Shown here piece after piece: positions 34,885-44,604 of a DNA stretch of 49,152 nt (the first letter of the stretch is position 1; each line of letters opens with the position of its first letter). The notes under the pieces were generated by a model. It was given only the letters and a program-made list of their open reading frames with translations, was not told the origin of the DNA and ran no database searches. The position numbers were made by a program, and so were the translations under genes. The stretch is from Perkinsus olseni (Eukaryota; Perkinsozoa; Perkinsida), in NCBI GenBank assembly GCA_013115125.1, contig JABANN010000233.1:1-49152 (forward strand), given 5' to 3'.

Positions 34885-36501
34885 TCACTCCCCTTGTCCA
34901 TGCTTATCGACAGCCCTTTGATTACAGGCAACCATATTCAAGAAGGACAGGGCAGTGTTAGATACCCACGCGTAGCCATACTCCCACGGAGCCCATCCTT
35001 GAGGCCAGCCTACATGGCCACCACAAGGAGTGACAAAGGAAAAGAGATATCTCGAGGTATCCACAGGCAAGAGGGCGGCAGAGTCAACATGTATGATAGG
35101 GTCATCATAGGCATGTACGCATAGAGTTGGTATGACGATGTCCTTACCCTTGTTATTACCAATTGGACTGATAGCACTCAAGTGGTGGTAGTAATCAAGG
35201 ACGGTCTCATAACCCTGTGAGGGGGCAAAGATCTCCTTATCGATATCAACAATGGTTCTAGTATTATCATACCAGTTTGGATCAGCGGGCTTGAACCCAC
35301 TACGCTGGACACTATCACCGAGGAATGTTCTCTTGAGCTCATAGGCGACGATAGGCTGCCACAGCTCAATTGCCGCTGGGAAATCGTAGTTCTCATAGGT
35401 CCTTATACCACCCGATATCGATACACAACAGGTGAGTTTACCCTTCAACTTACTGCCTAATCTAGCGACACTATTGGTGGCAATGATACCACCAAGACTG
35501 TAACCAATCATACTCACGGGGATGTTTCCATCAGTAACAGCATGACAAATATCAATAACCTGCTCAACGTCCGTCACCCTCGAACCACAGGGGCCGTTCT
35601 CCTGACCCCCTAACACTTGTGTATCACAAGAGCCTCGGGCTATCAAGCAGCAAGCTGCATAACCTTGGGACGTCGCATGTTGAATCATATCAAGGACATA
35701 ACCCTCCTTAGGGCCACCGTTGATGCCAGCCAAGATGATAACAACACCCTTAACATTGCCCTGCCCAGGAAGACACCAGTCAAGAGCAACAGACTGGGAC
35801 GGTCTGCCCTCCTCATGCGTGTACATCCACCTTCTCCTGAGTCCTGGTGGCGTTGTGTATCGATACACTAGGAAGGGTATAGCAGTGGCTAGATGACCGT
35901 TAAGGACGTACGGTGTTGGTTTGAAGGCCTTAGCTCGGGACTCGAGGAGGTCCACGAGTAGCTTACCAAACTCAGTGCTTTCAGTATGGCCCTCGATGCC
36001 TGGCTTAGCCCGACCATTGGGACGGTACCTGTCAGCTGTGACTGCCAGATAGGAAGCGGCACCCAAGCACGCTAGAAGGGCTTGGATGGTGAAGGGTCGT
36101 AGTAGTAGTGGTGCCAATCCCAATATAGGGATGATGAGCCAACGGCAGGACTCTATGGACAACCTCAAGAAGGAGAGTAAAGCCCACCAAGGTCGAGGTC
36201 TACGGCACTTCGGTGGAGAGGAGGGCTGAACGACGACATCATGAGGGTCGGGATGAGTCTCCGCACAGACAGCAGCCCAGAATTTCTCAACAGACATGTT
36301 AGGCCTAGTCCTGCCCTCTGACGAGCGACGAGCAGCACTAGTGCTTTGAGATGACGCTGTCATCAGCTGTAGCTGGGCGTGAAAACAACTTGAGGTAGAA
36401 CTGTCCTCCAATGGTCCGGTGGCAACGCAAAGCATACAGTGACGAGACAATACCGATGTTAGGAGAAATAAGGCCGTACTAGAACGGCAAAAGGAGGGCA
36501 A
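34885..36501 (-). CDS. Alpha/beta hydrolase 4 of array (EMB8/YheT/ABHD1-3 family)
   Basis: Intronless. The open frame begins at 36501, only 11 nt from the preceding gene's stop. The ATG at 36363 (MTASSQSTSAARRSSEG) fits the family better, leaving about 150 nt of spacer. SVEKFWAAVCAET is the N-terminal motif, followed by membrane segments. Core elements are NGHLATAIPFL, GVVIILAGINGGP (Gly-Asn-Gly oxyanion region), Ser in GYSLGG, Asp in DDPIIH and His in GGHVGWPQGW. Ends VDKHGQGE at 34885. Confidence 0.9.
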   Translation of the reverse strand: MPSFCRSSTALFLLTSVLSRHCMLCVATGPLEDSSTSSCFHAQLQLMTASSQSTSAARRSSEGRTRPNMSVEKFWAAVCAETHPDPHDVVVQPSSPPKCRRPRPWWALLSFLRLSIESCRWLIIPILGLAPLLLRPFTIQALLACLGAASYLAVTADRYRPNGRAKPGIEGHTESTEFGKLLVDLLESRAKAFKPTPYVLNGHLATAIPFLVYRYTTPPGLRRRWMYTHEEGRPSQSVALDWCLPGQGNVKGVVIILAGINGGPKEGYVLDMIQHATSQGYAACCLIARGSCDTQVLGGQENGPCGSRVTDVEQVIDICHAVTDGNIPVSMIGYSLGGIIATNSVARLGSKLKGKLTCCVSISGGIRTYENYDFPAAIELWQPIVAYELKRTFLGDSVQRSGFKPADPNWYDNTRTIVDIDKEIFAPSQGYETVLDYYHHLSAISPIGNNKGKDIVIPTLCVHAYDDPIIHVDSAALLPVDTSRYLFSFVTPCGGHVGWPQGWAPWEYGYAWVSNTALSFLNMVACNQRAVDKHGQGE

Positions 36502-36512
36502 GCAAATATAAT

Positions 36513-37871
36513 CTAATCATGATCAGAGGACATGACAGCATCAGCGAAGTCAAGAGCCGTATTGGAGATCCATCCAAAGCCTGTGGTCCATGGCGTCCAT
36601 CCTTGAGGAAAGCCCAGATGGCCTCCACTGGGGGTGATGACTGCGAACAGACACTGAGAGCTAGCATCTCTGCCGTCATCATCATACTTAGGGCCGGCGA
36701 GAGCAACGTGCATGACGGGGTCATCAACAGCGTGTACAATAAGAGTTGGTACGGCAATATCACGACACTTGCCCTCATCATCGGCACTCATAGCTCTGTA
36801 ATAATCTCAGACACTGTCGACCCCATGTGCTGGGGCACCAACAGCAACAGCCGTTACATGAGTAATACCAATCCTCAGGCTCTGGCTCATACCCAGTAAG
36901 GGATACCATTCGCCACAGTAGACTCCATAAGCTCCACATAACTCCGCAGCACATTCACTATCGAACATCTCCCATAACCTGAGGCCACCAGATATCACCA
37001 CACATCCGCTGAGTACACCCTTCAAGCTAGACCCACACCTTGCTACAAGATTTGCAGCAATCACACCGCCAAGGCTCCAGCCGCCCAGAGAGACAGGCAG
37101 GGAGGTGCAAGAATGAAGCATGCTTACAACAGCGAGGACATCAGAGATTCTCCCTGGAGAGAAGGTATCCTGTGGCCCTCCGTTGAAGGGGCTTCCAGAC
37201 CCTAGACCCCGACCAAGCATACCACAGCCGATGAAACCACGAGCTTGGCATGCCTTATACATATCAATGACATAGGGCTCATTGGTATCACCATTAAGCC
37301 CATGTAATAGTAGTACCACACCTTTCGGAGATCCCTTTGGCAATAGTACATCCAAAGCTATATGCTGCTCCTCGACAGGGAACCATCGTCTTTGCAGCCC
37401 CTGAGGGGGTGGAGAGCCATACATCAATACATGTAATATGACAGTGCGTAGATGGGCATTAAAAAGGTAGGGGGTTGGATGATGCCTTTCAAGTGCCCTT
37501 CTAAGGGATTGTTCTACTCTTCTCCCGACAGCTGATGTTGTGAAGTGGCCATAGACCCCAGGATGTATGCTTTCGCTACCAACATGGTATCTTGCCTTCA
37601 TCCATAGCATGACTAGAATAACACTAGCAGCCAACAGCATTAATGGACGTCTCGTATAATGATCTGCAGCCAATAATGGAGCTGATACCACTGCTACTAT
37701 CAAGATTGGTCTGAGACCCTCGATGATGAGGCCAGCTATGGCCACTACGCATGGCATCACGTAGGGTAGACGAGGGGGCCTAATGACAGTACCCCCACTG
37801 GTTGGTGGACTACTGACTGTACGCCGACAGAGACTCTCCCAGAACTCAGACGTGATGGGGTTAGTGGACAT
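36513..37871 (-). CDS. Alpha/beta hydrolase 5 of array, interrupted by one in-frame UGA
   Basis: Start at 37871 (MSTNPITSEFWESLCRRT) with the usual two membrane segments and LLLHGLNGDT. The nucleophile Ser lies in GGWSLGG. After PAHGVDSV there is a UGA at 36807-36809, followed in the same frame by DYYRAMSADDEGK and then Asp in DDPVMH and His in GGHLGFPQGW, ending AVMSSDHD at 36513. Homologues read straight through this point with Asp, Leu, Gln or Ile. No GT-AG pair gives a plausible intron here. Options are translational read-through, a recent disabling change, or a sequencing error. UGA acts as stop elsewhere in the window, so reassignment is unlikely. If termination holds, the product lacks two of its three catalytic residues. 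Confidence 0.8.
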
Positions 37872-38119
37872 GAGGAGGGGTGATAGACAAACCTAACGAT
37901 GATGAACTGCCAGCCTGCCACCATCTGCCTTGAATAAATAACTCAACCGCCGTCTGGGATATGCTGGGGGGCGGCGGCACACATCTGATGATGGGCAGCA
38001 ACATCAGCAGCATCTTGTTTTTAGTATCATCATTAAGGCACACCATCTTGCACTACTATTATGAAGGATACACTATAAGTATTATTGTTACTGTTGTTGG
38101 TAGTAATAGTAGTAGCACT

Positions 38120-39755
38120 CTAGTTAGTTTTCTTCTCTTGCTTGTCACCCTTAATGTCGGCGTTAGGCGGCAACTTGACGAGGTAAATGTCTAAGGCATC
38201 ACAGATATCAGAGAGAGTGGTCTCAGCCATCTTGCAGAAAGTGAGAAAACCGTATCTAAGGTTGAAGAGGGGACATCACAGATTCAAAACTTAGACTGGA
38301 ATACTTACACACAGCAGGCGATCATCACAGTGTTCACCCAAGCAGACGGAATAACCTGATAACAAAATCCTTGTTGTGAACGAGGATGATGATGATGATG
38401 ATGTTATTACGAGAACAAGAGCAGTAGTCAACATGAGAGGCATCAGGGCTTTGCATGCTCTGTTGACGTAGCACTCCTCTACGACGTTCGAGATGAGAAC
38501 ATGCTCAGCGATGAGGACGAAGTATATGGCAACTGAAGGTAAAAATACCCCAACTGGGAATCGAACCAGCGTGGACGATATTACTGGCATGAAGGACGTA
38601 ACCCATTGACGACTTGCCAGTCTTGAGAAGAGCTGCGTCCATGAAGTAAGCGCATGAATACAGAAGTGCCAGGGGCATCAGAGTGTATAGGCGATATCCT
38701 GAAAATGCGTAATCAAAAGGTCCCCGGTTCAAATCCCACCCCCACCTACCGAGGGAAGTATGGACCTTATCCTTGGAAGCGAAAAGGCAAGTTACCACAT
38801 CATATATTGAGAGCATCGACGCACCGATGAGGACAGCATAGCAGAGCAACTGACGATGGGAGGATGGCAGGGCTGGAGGACTGCTGGTGCCTTACCTCTC
38901 CTCGGGTCCAGCCAGCAATGAAGGGCGTCTCCTTGCGGAAGAAATCCTCACCGAAGCATCCACAGATGATGAAGAATAATCCAACCAAGAACTGTGCTTC
39001 AGTTACACCACCAACTTCTAATTTACCAGTATGCATATGGTTCCAGTGGGGCAACCAAAAGCATGACACAACCACAAGGACAGTGGGTACTGCTACTGGC
39101 AGGTCATTAGGGAACTCACCTACAACGGATAAGGTGGGAGGAGAGAGGAGGGAGTACTACTACTACCAGGGGCACCGAGACACCTAGCTACAGTGAGCAT
39201 GAGGATACCCATAGTGCAGGCGTCTACTCCATGGTCCAGTATAGCCCCTAGAGGGGATGATACACCCAACCTACGGGCCTGTTTACCATCCATGGCATCA
39301 AGTGTCTGAGGAAAAGTCAGTTGAAGGCACCACACTACTGTTGCTGTTGTAGTTACTACCTGTCCAGCAAAGACACAGAAGGCTGCTGCGAAGAAGTGCC
39401 AAGCATGGCGGGTTGGCATCAACACTATCAAGACGTATATAAGACAGATGAAGAAGAATCCCGATAGGGTGATAGCATTGGGAGAAATGGTACGGGGGAA
39501 CACCTGACGCGGATGACGATGGGACGCTAAGGGGGCGAGGGGGCATTACATCTGTACAGGCATTCCAAAATGGCATGAATACCATATCCAAAGGAGTATA
39601 TTCACCAGCAGCATACCTGACAAAAACTTGAGCTGTTTTGTATCTTATTAGAGTGAATTAAGGATACTTATGATGTAGGAGCCTGTCCTTGAGTTCATCG
39701 GAGCCCAATTCGATCGCTCGACTTCCAGCCAATGGTATTCTATCCAGGAACATGT
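38120..39755 (-). CDS. CDP-alcohol phosphotransferase (choline/ethanolamine type), multi-exon
   Basis: Final enzyme of the Kennedy pathway, making phosphatidylcholine or phosphatidylethanolamine in the ER. The start at 39755 gives MFLDRIPLAGSRAIELGSDE. The next exons read YAAGEYTPLDMVFMPFWNAC, then VFPRTISPNAITLSGFFFIC (membrane helix) and HFFAAAFCVFAGQ. Then comes TLDAMDGKQARRLG with the complete signature DGxxAR(x8)GxxxDxxxD at about 39225-39300. Hydrophobic exons follow (VPTVLVVVSCFWLPHWN; LVGLFFIICGCFG; YRLYTLMPLALLYSC; IAIYFVLIAEHVLISNVVEE). A terminal exon reads FLTFCKMAETTLSDICDALD and IYLVKLPPNADIKG, stopping at 38120. About nine introns are implied. Two contain tRNA T-arm-like cores. 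Choline versus ethanolamine preference cannot be read. Confidence 0.87.
38533..38584 (-). other. 52-nt intron with a tRNA B-box-like core
   Basis: In gene sense it runs from GTAATATCGTCC to TTTTTACCTTCAG. Removal joins LHA to IAIYFVLI in frame. Its centre is GCTGGTTCGATTCCCAGT, matching the Pol III B-box consensus GGTTCGANNCC, followed by a run of five T. Confidence 0.7.
38699..38749 (-). other. 51-nt intron with an antisense tRNA B-box-like core
   Basis: In gene sense it runs from GTAGGTGGGGG to GCATTTTCAG. Removal joins HTSLG to YRLYTL in frame. It contains GGGATTTGAACCGGGGACC, the reverse complement of a T-arm/B-box-like element, followed by CTTTTGATTACG reminiscent of an anticodon arm. 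Confidence 0.7.
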
Positions 39756-40174
39756 TGTTGTTGAAGACGAAGAAAAGAGTCAATGATAGTTTATTCAACT
39801 AATCACCAGAAACAACACGATAACAACGACCCTAGAACAGTGACCGTAGAAAGCATTCATCAGAGACTGATGAGGTGCCTACACCCAGCCGCATGTTCCA
39901 TGCTGCTAGTGACGTGAAGCCTTCACTGACGCGGCCCAGGGCGGCCTTAACGGGTGACACCACAACACGGCTGTCCCCATCGAGGTCTGCTGCTCAAATA
40001 GGCTCGGTTGTTGCTACTACTGTAGTAGTAGGAGGATGCGCTCGGGAGGATATTCCCTTCGCTACCGTATCCATCACTGCCCCCCCCACTCAGGCATGAC
40101 TGGGCGGCCTTCAACACCGTCAATGACAGGCTAATCCTTGAATATGTGATATCGTCGATGATATTCTGACACCT
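39756..40174. other. Spacer between the phosphotransferase start and the next minus-strand gene
   Basis: No convincing gene. An open plus-strand frame (39875-40099, Ala/Thr/Pro-rich) lacks family features. The region should contain the phosphotransferase promoter and the 3' UTR of the gene to the right. Confidence 0.4.
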
Positions 40175-41213
40175 CTAGCTGCCAATTTGATGGCATGTTC
40201 CGTAGGCTCCTGGGCCTGTAGTATCGAGTGTAGTAATTTTAAGAAGGCCGCGGCCGGGTGAAGTTAGGTCCGGAGGCCGACGGGAGGCGACACTATGAGG
40301 CGATATACAAGGGGACAACACGCTGCACACAATCCGCTGCAGTTGAGCGAAAAATGCATCCGCTGAGGATCGAACCCGGCATCACCTCAATGGCCAAGAT
40401 GAAACCTTTCGTCATCGCAGCACACCCTTAAAGTGCCCATGGAACCCCCGATCATCCACTTCCTGATACCAATGTTGATGATGCTCGAACAAGGCCTCCC
40501 TAGTAACGAGTTGCAGCAGCAGCAGCAGGTAGCAAGTATCGTCTCCATGGGCTCCTGCCCTGGATAAGTACGGGATGACAATGACGAGAAACCTAGATGA
40601 GAAGTAACTCTGTTGATAACTCTTCTGACCCTCGCCTGATAAATTGAAATCATTGCTTCTAGAGTGTTCAGTTGTGCCATAGTTGAGATCAAGGTGACTT
40701 CTCAGACGGGAAGATAGTAGTGGTAGTAGAGGGGATGCAGCAGCATGAGTCAATGCATCCTGCACAGCCAACAGCAGTAGCACGGACAGAGAGAATGGGC
40801 TGAGTTAGAGAATGCATACTCCCCGATCTGCTCACTGGAAGGAGCCCACTCACCACCTGAAAAGATCGCCTGAGGTTCATGACAGGCTGTCATTGACAGC
40901 CATTGGTGGTAGTATCTAGAGTCGAAGCATGTAAGATACGGGATAGCTTCGATCAAAGCAAGCAAGGGTGTTTCATCTAGCACAGTACTGGGAACCTGCT
41001 CCTCCGACGCCCCGTGATCCTCCCTGATAGCCCACACCCTAGCACCCACACTACCTCCCATCCTGCTATGGCGACTGGCTGCCTAAACCCACCTTCCCCT
41101 GTTGCCGACGACCAAGTGCCTGCAGGTGCTGATGATGATGAGGCCTCCCCAACACAAGCCCAGTGGTGGTAGAAATCACGTTGGTGGATGCAGGGCCCAG
41201 AGGAAGGCCGCAC
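40175..41213 (-). CDS. Unidentified multi-exon protein
   Basis: Minus-strand exons with coding-like content include one near 41090-41213 (HQRDFYHHWACVGEASSSS) and one near 40870-41010 (LDETPLLALIEAIPYLTCFD; RYYHQWLSMTACHEPQAI). Others are near 40590-40690 (MAQLNTLEAMISIYQARVRR) and 40440-40560 (GAHGDDTCYLLLLLQLVTRE; FEHHQHWYQEVDD). A final part after intron 40337-40385 reads RIVCSVLSPCISPHSVASRR and would stop near 40175. Leu-rich amphipathic stretches suggest an all-helical fold, but no family was recognised and several phases are unsettled. Confidence 0.4.
40337..40385 (-). other. 49-nt intron with a tRNA B-box-like core
   Basis: In gene sense it runs from GTGATGCCGGG to TCAACTGCAG and contains GCCGGGTTCGATCCTCAG, a match to the B-box, then ATGCATTTTT (T5). 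Its layout parallels the intron at 38533-38584. The flanking gene is less certain, so the borders are probable, not proven. Confidence 0.6.
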
Positions 41214-41318
41214 ACTGGCCGAAGCCCATATTATCGAACTGGACTGGGCTACCCACTTGGGTGAAGTTAGGGACTCTGTAAGTGAGATGAGGTAGAATCT
41301 GAAAGGGGGTTGATAACA

Positions 41319-42601
41319 CTATGCTGCACGGAGCTGCAGTACTTCTTTCTGCATGTGACTGGTACGTATGGTCACCACCACACAGAGTGATGACTCATCC
41401 TTCAAAAGGGACAACCAACTCCGCGACCACCGTGGGTAAAGCTTGCGCACCTACGACCACTTGTCAACCTATTTTGCATCTTACACGGAGTAACCTATGA
41501 TGCTACCATAGGATGCGTAAGATGCCTATGTCCCCATGGAGGGTCCACCAACACCAAATCAGCCTTTATCGGAGGAGACCCTCCCGTAAGACCATCCGCC
41601 CCTTTAGCTCCAACAGCTTCACCGCAGTCCAGTACCTGCGCATGATGAAGATTACGGCAGCCCACCGATATTGGGCCTACCTCGAATTTGATGTCCCATC
41701 CTAATCTGGCAGCATTGGCCCTTGCTATGGCGATGGCCTCCTCGTCTGCATCATAACCGTAGAATTTAACAAGTCCTCTGGACGAACCCCGTACTACCAG
41801 GATAAAGTACCTGCAAGGATGGTTTGGTACAGAGTGGAGAGGTTATGATGTTAATACATGGCGAAGAGGTAACTGCCCACACCACACATAGGGTCTGATA
41901 CCACCATCGTACCATCACCCTTGTTATGATGATGATGCATGAGAGCTAGATGACCCACACAGAAGGATACTGCATCAGGTGCACGACTGGCCCTGCCTTC
42001 CTTACTTATTGACATCGCTGAAGTAGACGTACATTGTAGTGGTAGTATTGGTATCATTACCTCTGCTAGCATCCACCTTATCCCATCCACGTTTAGGTCT
42101 CCACCCCACCACTATCCGTAACCCCATCACCCATACTACTACTTCGACATCAGCGTTGCCAGATAAATCGACCGGTGTATCACTACCAATACAGTCAGCT
42201 GTTGCCTTCTCCAAGTCCATAGTATTGAATTCATGTACCACACCATCCGTACCTTCCAACCTGTACCCGGTGACCCTCCATGACTTATACCCCTCCACTA
42301 GAGCACCATCAAGTCCATTCATCGGCGTTAAGGCTTGCCTAACGTCCTTTATGGTAGGCCCAGTTAGCGTCCTCGTATCAGTATAAATGAAGAGGGTGTA
42401 ATAGCACCCCACAGCCCTGAGTTCCCTGGAATCTTCATATCTGAATATGACCGCGTTAACCTCAGGATACTCATCAATAACAGTAGCATGGCAGTGGTGC
42501 TGGAGTTCATAGAGGGCCACCTCCCTCATGCCATGCGGGTAGACACCAAAATACCGCGACTTCCCCTCATCCGCGTCCCGACTACGCTTACGACTTGACA
42601 T
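41319..42601 (-). CDS. THUMP-type RNA (guanine-N2) methyltransferase, THUMPD2/3- or Trm14-like
   Basis: SAM-dependent methyltransferase probably acting on tRNA or snRNA. The start at 42601 gives MSSRKRSRDADEGKSRYFGV; an upstream in-frame ATG at 42706 would add 35 residues and nearly touch the divergent UEV gene. The N-terminal part (EVNAVIFRYEDSRELRAVG; KDVRQALTPMNGLDG) fits a diverged THUMP region. The catalytic part reads DAVSFCVGHLALM, SDPMCGVGSY (SAM motif I, family DPMCGSGT), GYDADEEAIAIARANAARLG (motif II) and ADLVLVDPPWGHRHLTHP, the DPPW active-site motif. It closes TIRTSHMQKEVLQLRAA at 41319. At least four short introns are implied. The exact RNA target is unknown. Confidence 0.7.
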
Positions 42602-42725
42602 CAACCACGGTGACCTATGTTGGAGGGCCCTACACATAGCGTTGAGGAGATGCAAGATAGCAAGTGGCCACGCTGCTGCTTCTGCTTCTGCTATACTTGT
42701 GCTCAATTGCTATTGTGAGTAAATA
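42602..42725. promoter_or_regulatory. Compact bidirectional promoter region
   Basis: Only about 125 nt separate the likely start codons of the divergent methyltransferase and UEV genes (19 nt if the upstream methyltransferase ATG is used). Both promoters must fit here or inside the coding ends. No named element is visible. Confidence 0.45.
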
Positions 42726-43303
42726 ATGGCGGTAATCGTTCCTCGTAATTTTCGACTCCTGGATGAACTGGAGAAGGGTCAGAAAGGAGAGTGTGCCAGT
42801 GGATGCACATTCGGTTTGGAGATACCAGGTAGCCCACGACCGAGGTAACGAGGTCGTTATCATCTATCGCTCTATCAGATGATATTACTCTAACCCATTG
42901 GAATGGTACTATCTTTGGACCACCGGGTACTGCATTCGAGAACAGGATATACTCACTAACATTGGAGTGTGGTCCTGAGTATCCTGACAAGGCCCCTACA
43001 GTAAGTTCGGCAGCTATTAACCGTCGTGAGTTGTGTAAGTTACGGTATCGGTAGGTTAAATTCAACACTAAGATCAACATCAACTGTGCTGACCCTAAGA
43101 ACGGTCATGTTAACTCTAGATGGGGTCCTCTAGGGTCTTGGAAGAGGTAGAAGAAAGAGGATGTTGATGGTCATGAGTTGTTGATGGTTGTTGTTGATTT
43201 CAGGGAGTATACTATCGAAACTGTGTTGGAATCTTTACGCAGAGAGATGACATCGGCTGCCAATAGAAAGCTACCTCAACCTGAGGAAGGTGCTTCCTAT
43301 TAA
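42726..43303 (+). CDS. MMS2/UBE2V: Ubiquitin-conjugating enzyme variant, UEV1/MMS2-like
   Basis: Inactive E2 partner that with Ubc13 builds Lys63-linked ubiquitin chains in DNA-damage tolerance. Four exons: 42726-42828, 42879-43000, 43055-43146 and 43204-43303. They read [66 protein letters not shown] and [15 protein letters not shown], ending [13 protein letters not shown]. Length is about 138 residues, usual for the family. The segment corresponding to the E2 active site ([11 protein letters not shown]) has no catalytic Cys, as expected for a UEV. Introns are 50-57 nt with clean borders. Confidence 0.93.
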
Positions 43304-43628
43304 AGTGCATCAACAGACTGCTTTTGTATACCAACCTCTTGGACTGGGGTACCACCTCCTAGGGATGATGATGCTGACTGGTCGTGAGCAGTAATATGAT
43401 GATAATAGACTACGACGACAGGCCAGCATTGCACCCAATATACTTAGCAACATCGTATCTTTCTGTTACAGCAATAACGGCTGGTTGTGTTCCTAGTGGG
43501 GGGGGGGTAATCTCATGTAGGTTGGCAACGGACATGGTTGGAGGAATCTTCTGGTCCACCACCGTTTGCAAGTAGTTTATCATCTTTCGCTGCAGCTGCT
43601 GCCCGACGTTGCCGCTTCTGCTGTTGTA
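43304..43628. other. Spacer after UEV with an unassigned minus-strand open frame
   Basis: A minus-strand frame spanning 43410-43688 (TMSVANLHEITPPPLGTQPA; AVTERYDVAKYIGCNAG) looks moderately coding-like but has no recognised family, and it overlaps the start of the next plus-strand gene. It may be a short gene or a shadow. The rest should hold the next gene's promoter. Confidence 0.35.
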
Positions 43629-44210
43629 ATGGGTTGCTCCATGTCCTTCTGTACTATTGATGACATGCATCATACCTCTCTGTCTCAAAGTGATGACGAA
43701 ATCGCTCAGTCGAAAGACTACGAATCAATGGTATCCTCATCTCCATCAACAACTAGCACGTGTAAGTTGTATCAAGCTTCCTTAATGTTCGCAAATTGCG
43801 AATCGCAATGTTCTTAATGCTCCTCAGATGCCCCTTCATCAACCTCTAGTTGTATCATCAGAGGTTCTTGTCGTCGTGAATCCGATCGGAAACTGCAAAA
43901 GTCAGTATCTTTCAGTGAACCATCAGTAGTCACCTACATCATCCCCCCTTCACACAACTTGAGACCTCTAACACCACCATCATCATATAAGCAACACCAG
44001 CAGCAACAACAACAACAACAACAACAACGCCGAGGAGGAGCAACAGCGGTAATAGCGGACGGAGTCTGTACTCCGCCTAAGGCCCACAGATCACGGCACC
44101 ATCATGAGTGCAAGCCCCTTGTTAATCGCAGTGAAAGGCGGTTTGGTCAGCCGAGGCTAGCAGGAGGCAGGAGAGCTCGTCGCCGTAGATGTCTTAGCAC
44201 TATGGCATAA
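43629..44210 (+). CDS. Small Ser- and Gln-rich protein with acylation-type N-terminus and PP1-docking-like motif
   Basis: Two exons. Exon 1 begins MGCSMSFCTIDDMHHTSLSQ. After Met removal, Gly2-Cys3-Ser4 fits N-myristoylation plus palmitoylation, implying membrane attachment. An intron of about 66 nt (GTAAGTTGTATC to GCTCCTCAG) leads to STSSCIIRGSCRRESDRKLQ and KSVSFSEPSVVTYI, which resembles the RVxF-type docking site of PP1 regulators. It continues with a run of about 11 Gln and a basic C-terminus (GGRRARRRRCLSTMA). About 170 residues. Function is inferred from short motifs only. The low-complexity Gln run may vary in length. Confidence 0.55.
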
Positions 44211-44604
44211 TATTTGTTCCTGATGATCATGATGATGCTAGTTGTATAACACCATCATTGTCATCATCAATACTACTACTATTGTAGTATAACCCTCATG
44301 AGCCTCCCTCCTGTCGGTCATGTGCTTCCTGATACATGCTATCAGGACTGCAACTAACAATACAACAACAACAACTGCCACTACTCTCAATACCGTTCCT
44401 CCTTTCTACTGTAGGCAACCTCCTAACGTACTTTTGTGGTTCCTAGTACCCCCTTGTACCTATCGAGTTGTGTGATCAAAGCGTGCCTTCTCGATTATTT
44501 ATGCCTAGTCATACTCCTCCCTCCCCTTTGGTCTTGTGTTATTACCACACCTTTGCCAACTCTTGCTGTTAGTACTGTCTTTCCTGATGTCCCACAGTGC
44601 TAAG
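44211..44604. other. Spacer upstream of NAA20
   Basis: About 390 nt without a supported gene. A hydrophobic open frame precedes and reads into the NAA20 start (from 44536), but the family start is at 44605. It probably holds a 3' UTR and the NAA20 promoter. Confidence 0.45.

Noticed and set aside
36807-36809. Reassigned UGA codon
   Set aside because: UGA terminates other genes in the window cleanly (phosphatase at 19876-19878, fibronectin gene at 47922-47924), so general reassignment is not supported.
38700-38760. Possible tRNA gene suggested by GGTTCAAATCC and AGGTC
   Set aside because: The T stem and acceptor stem do not pair and no 5' half with an A box is present at the right distance. 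The segment is better explained as an intron.
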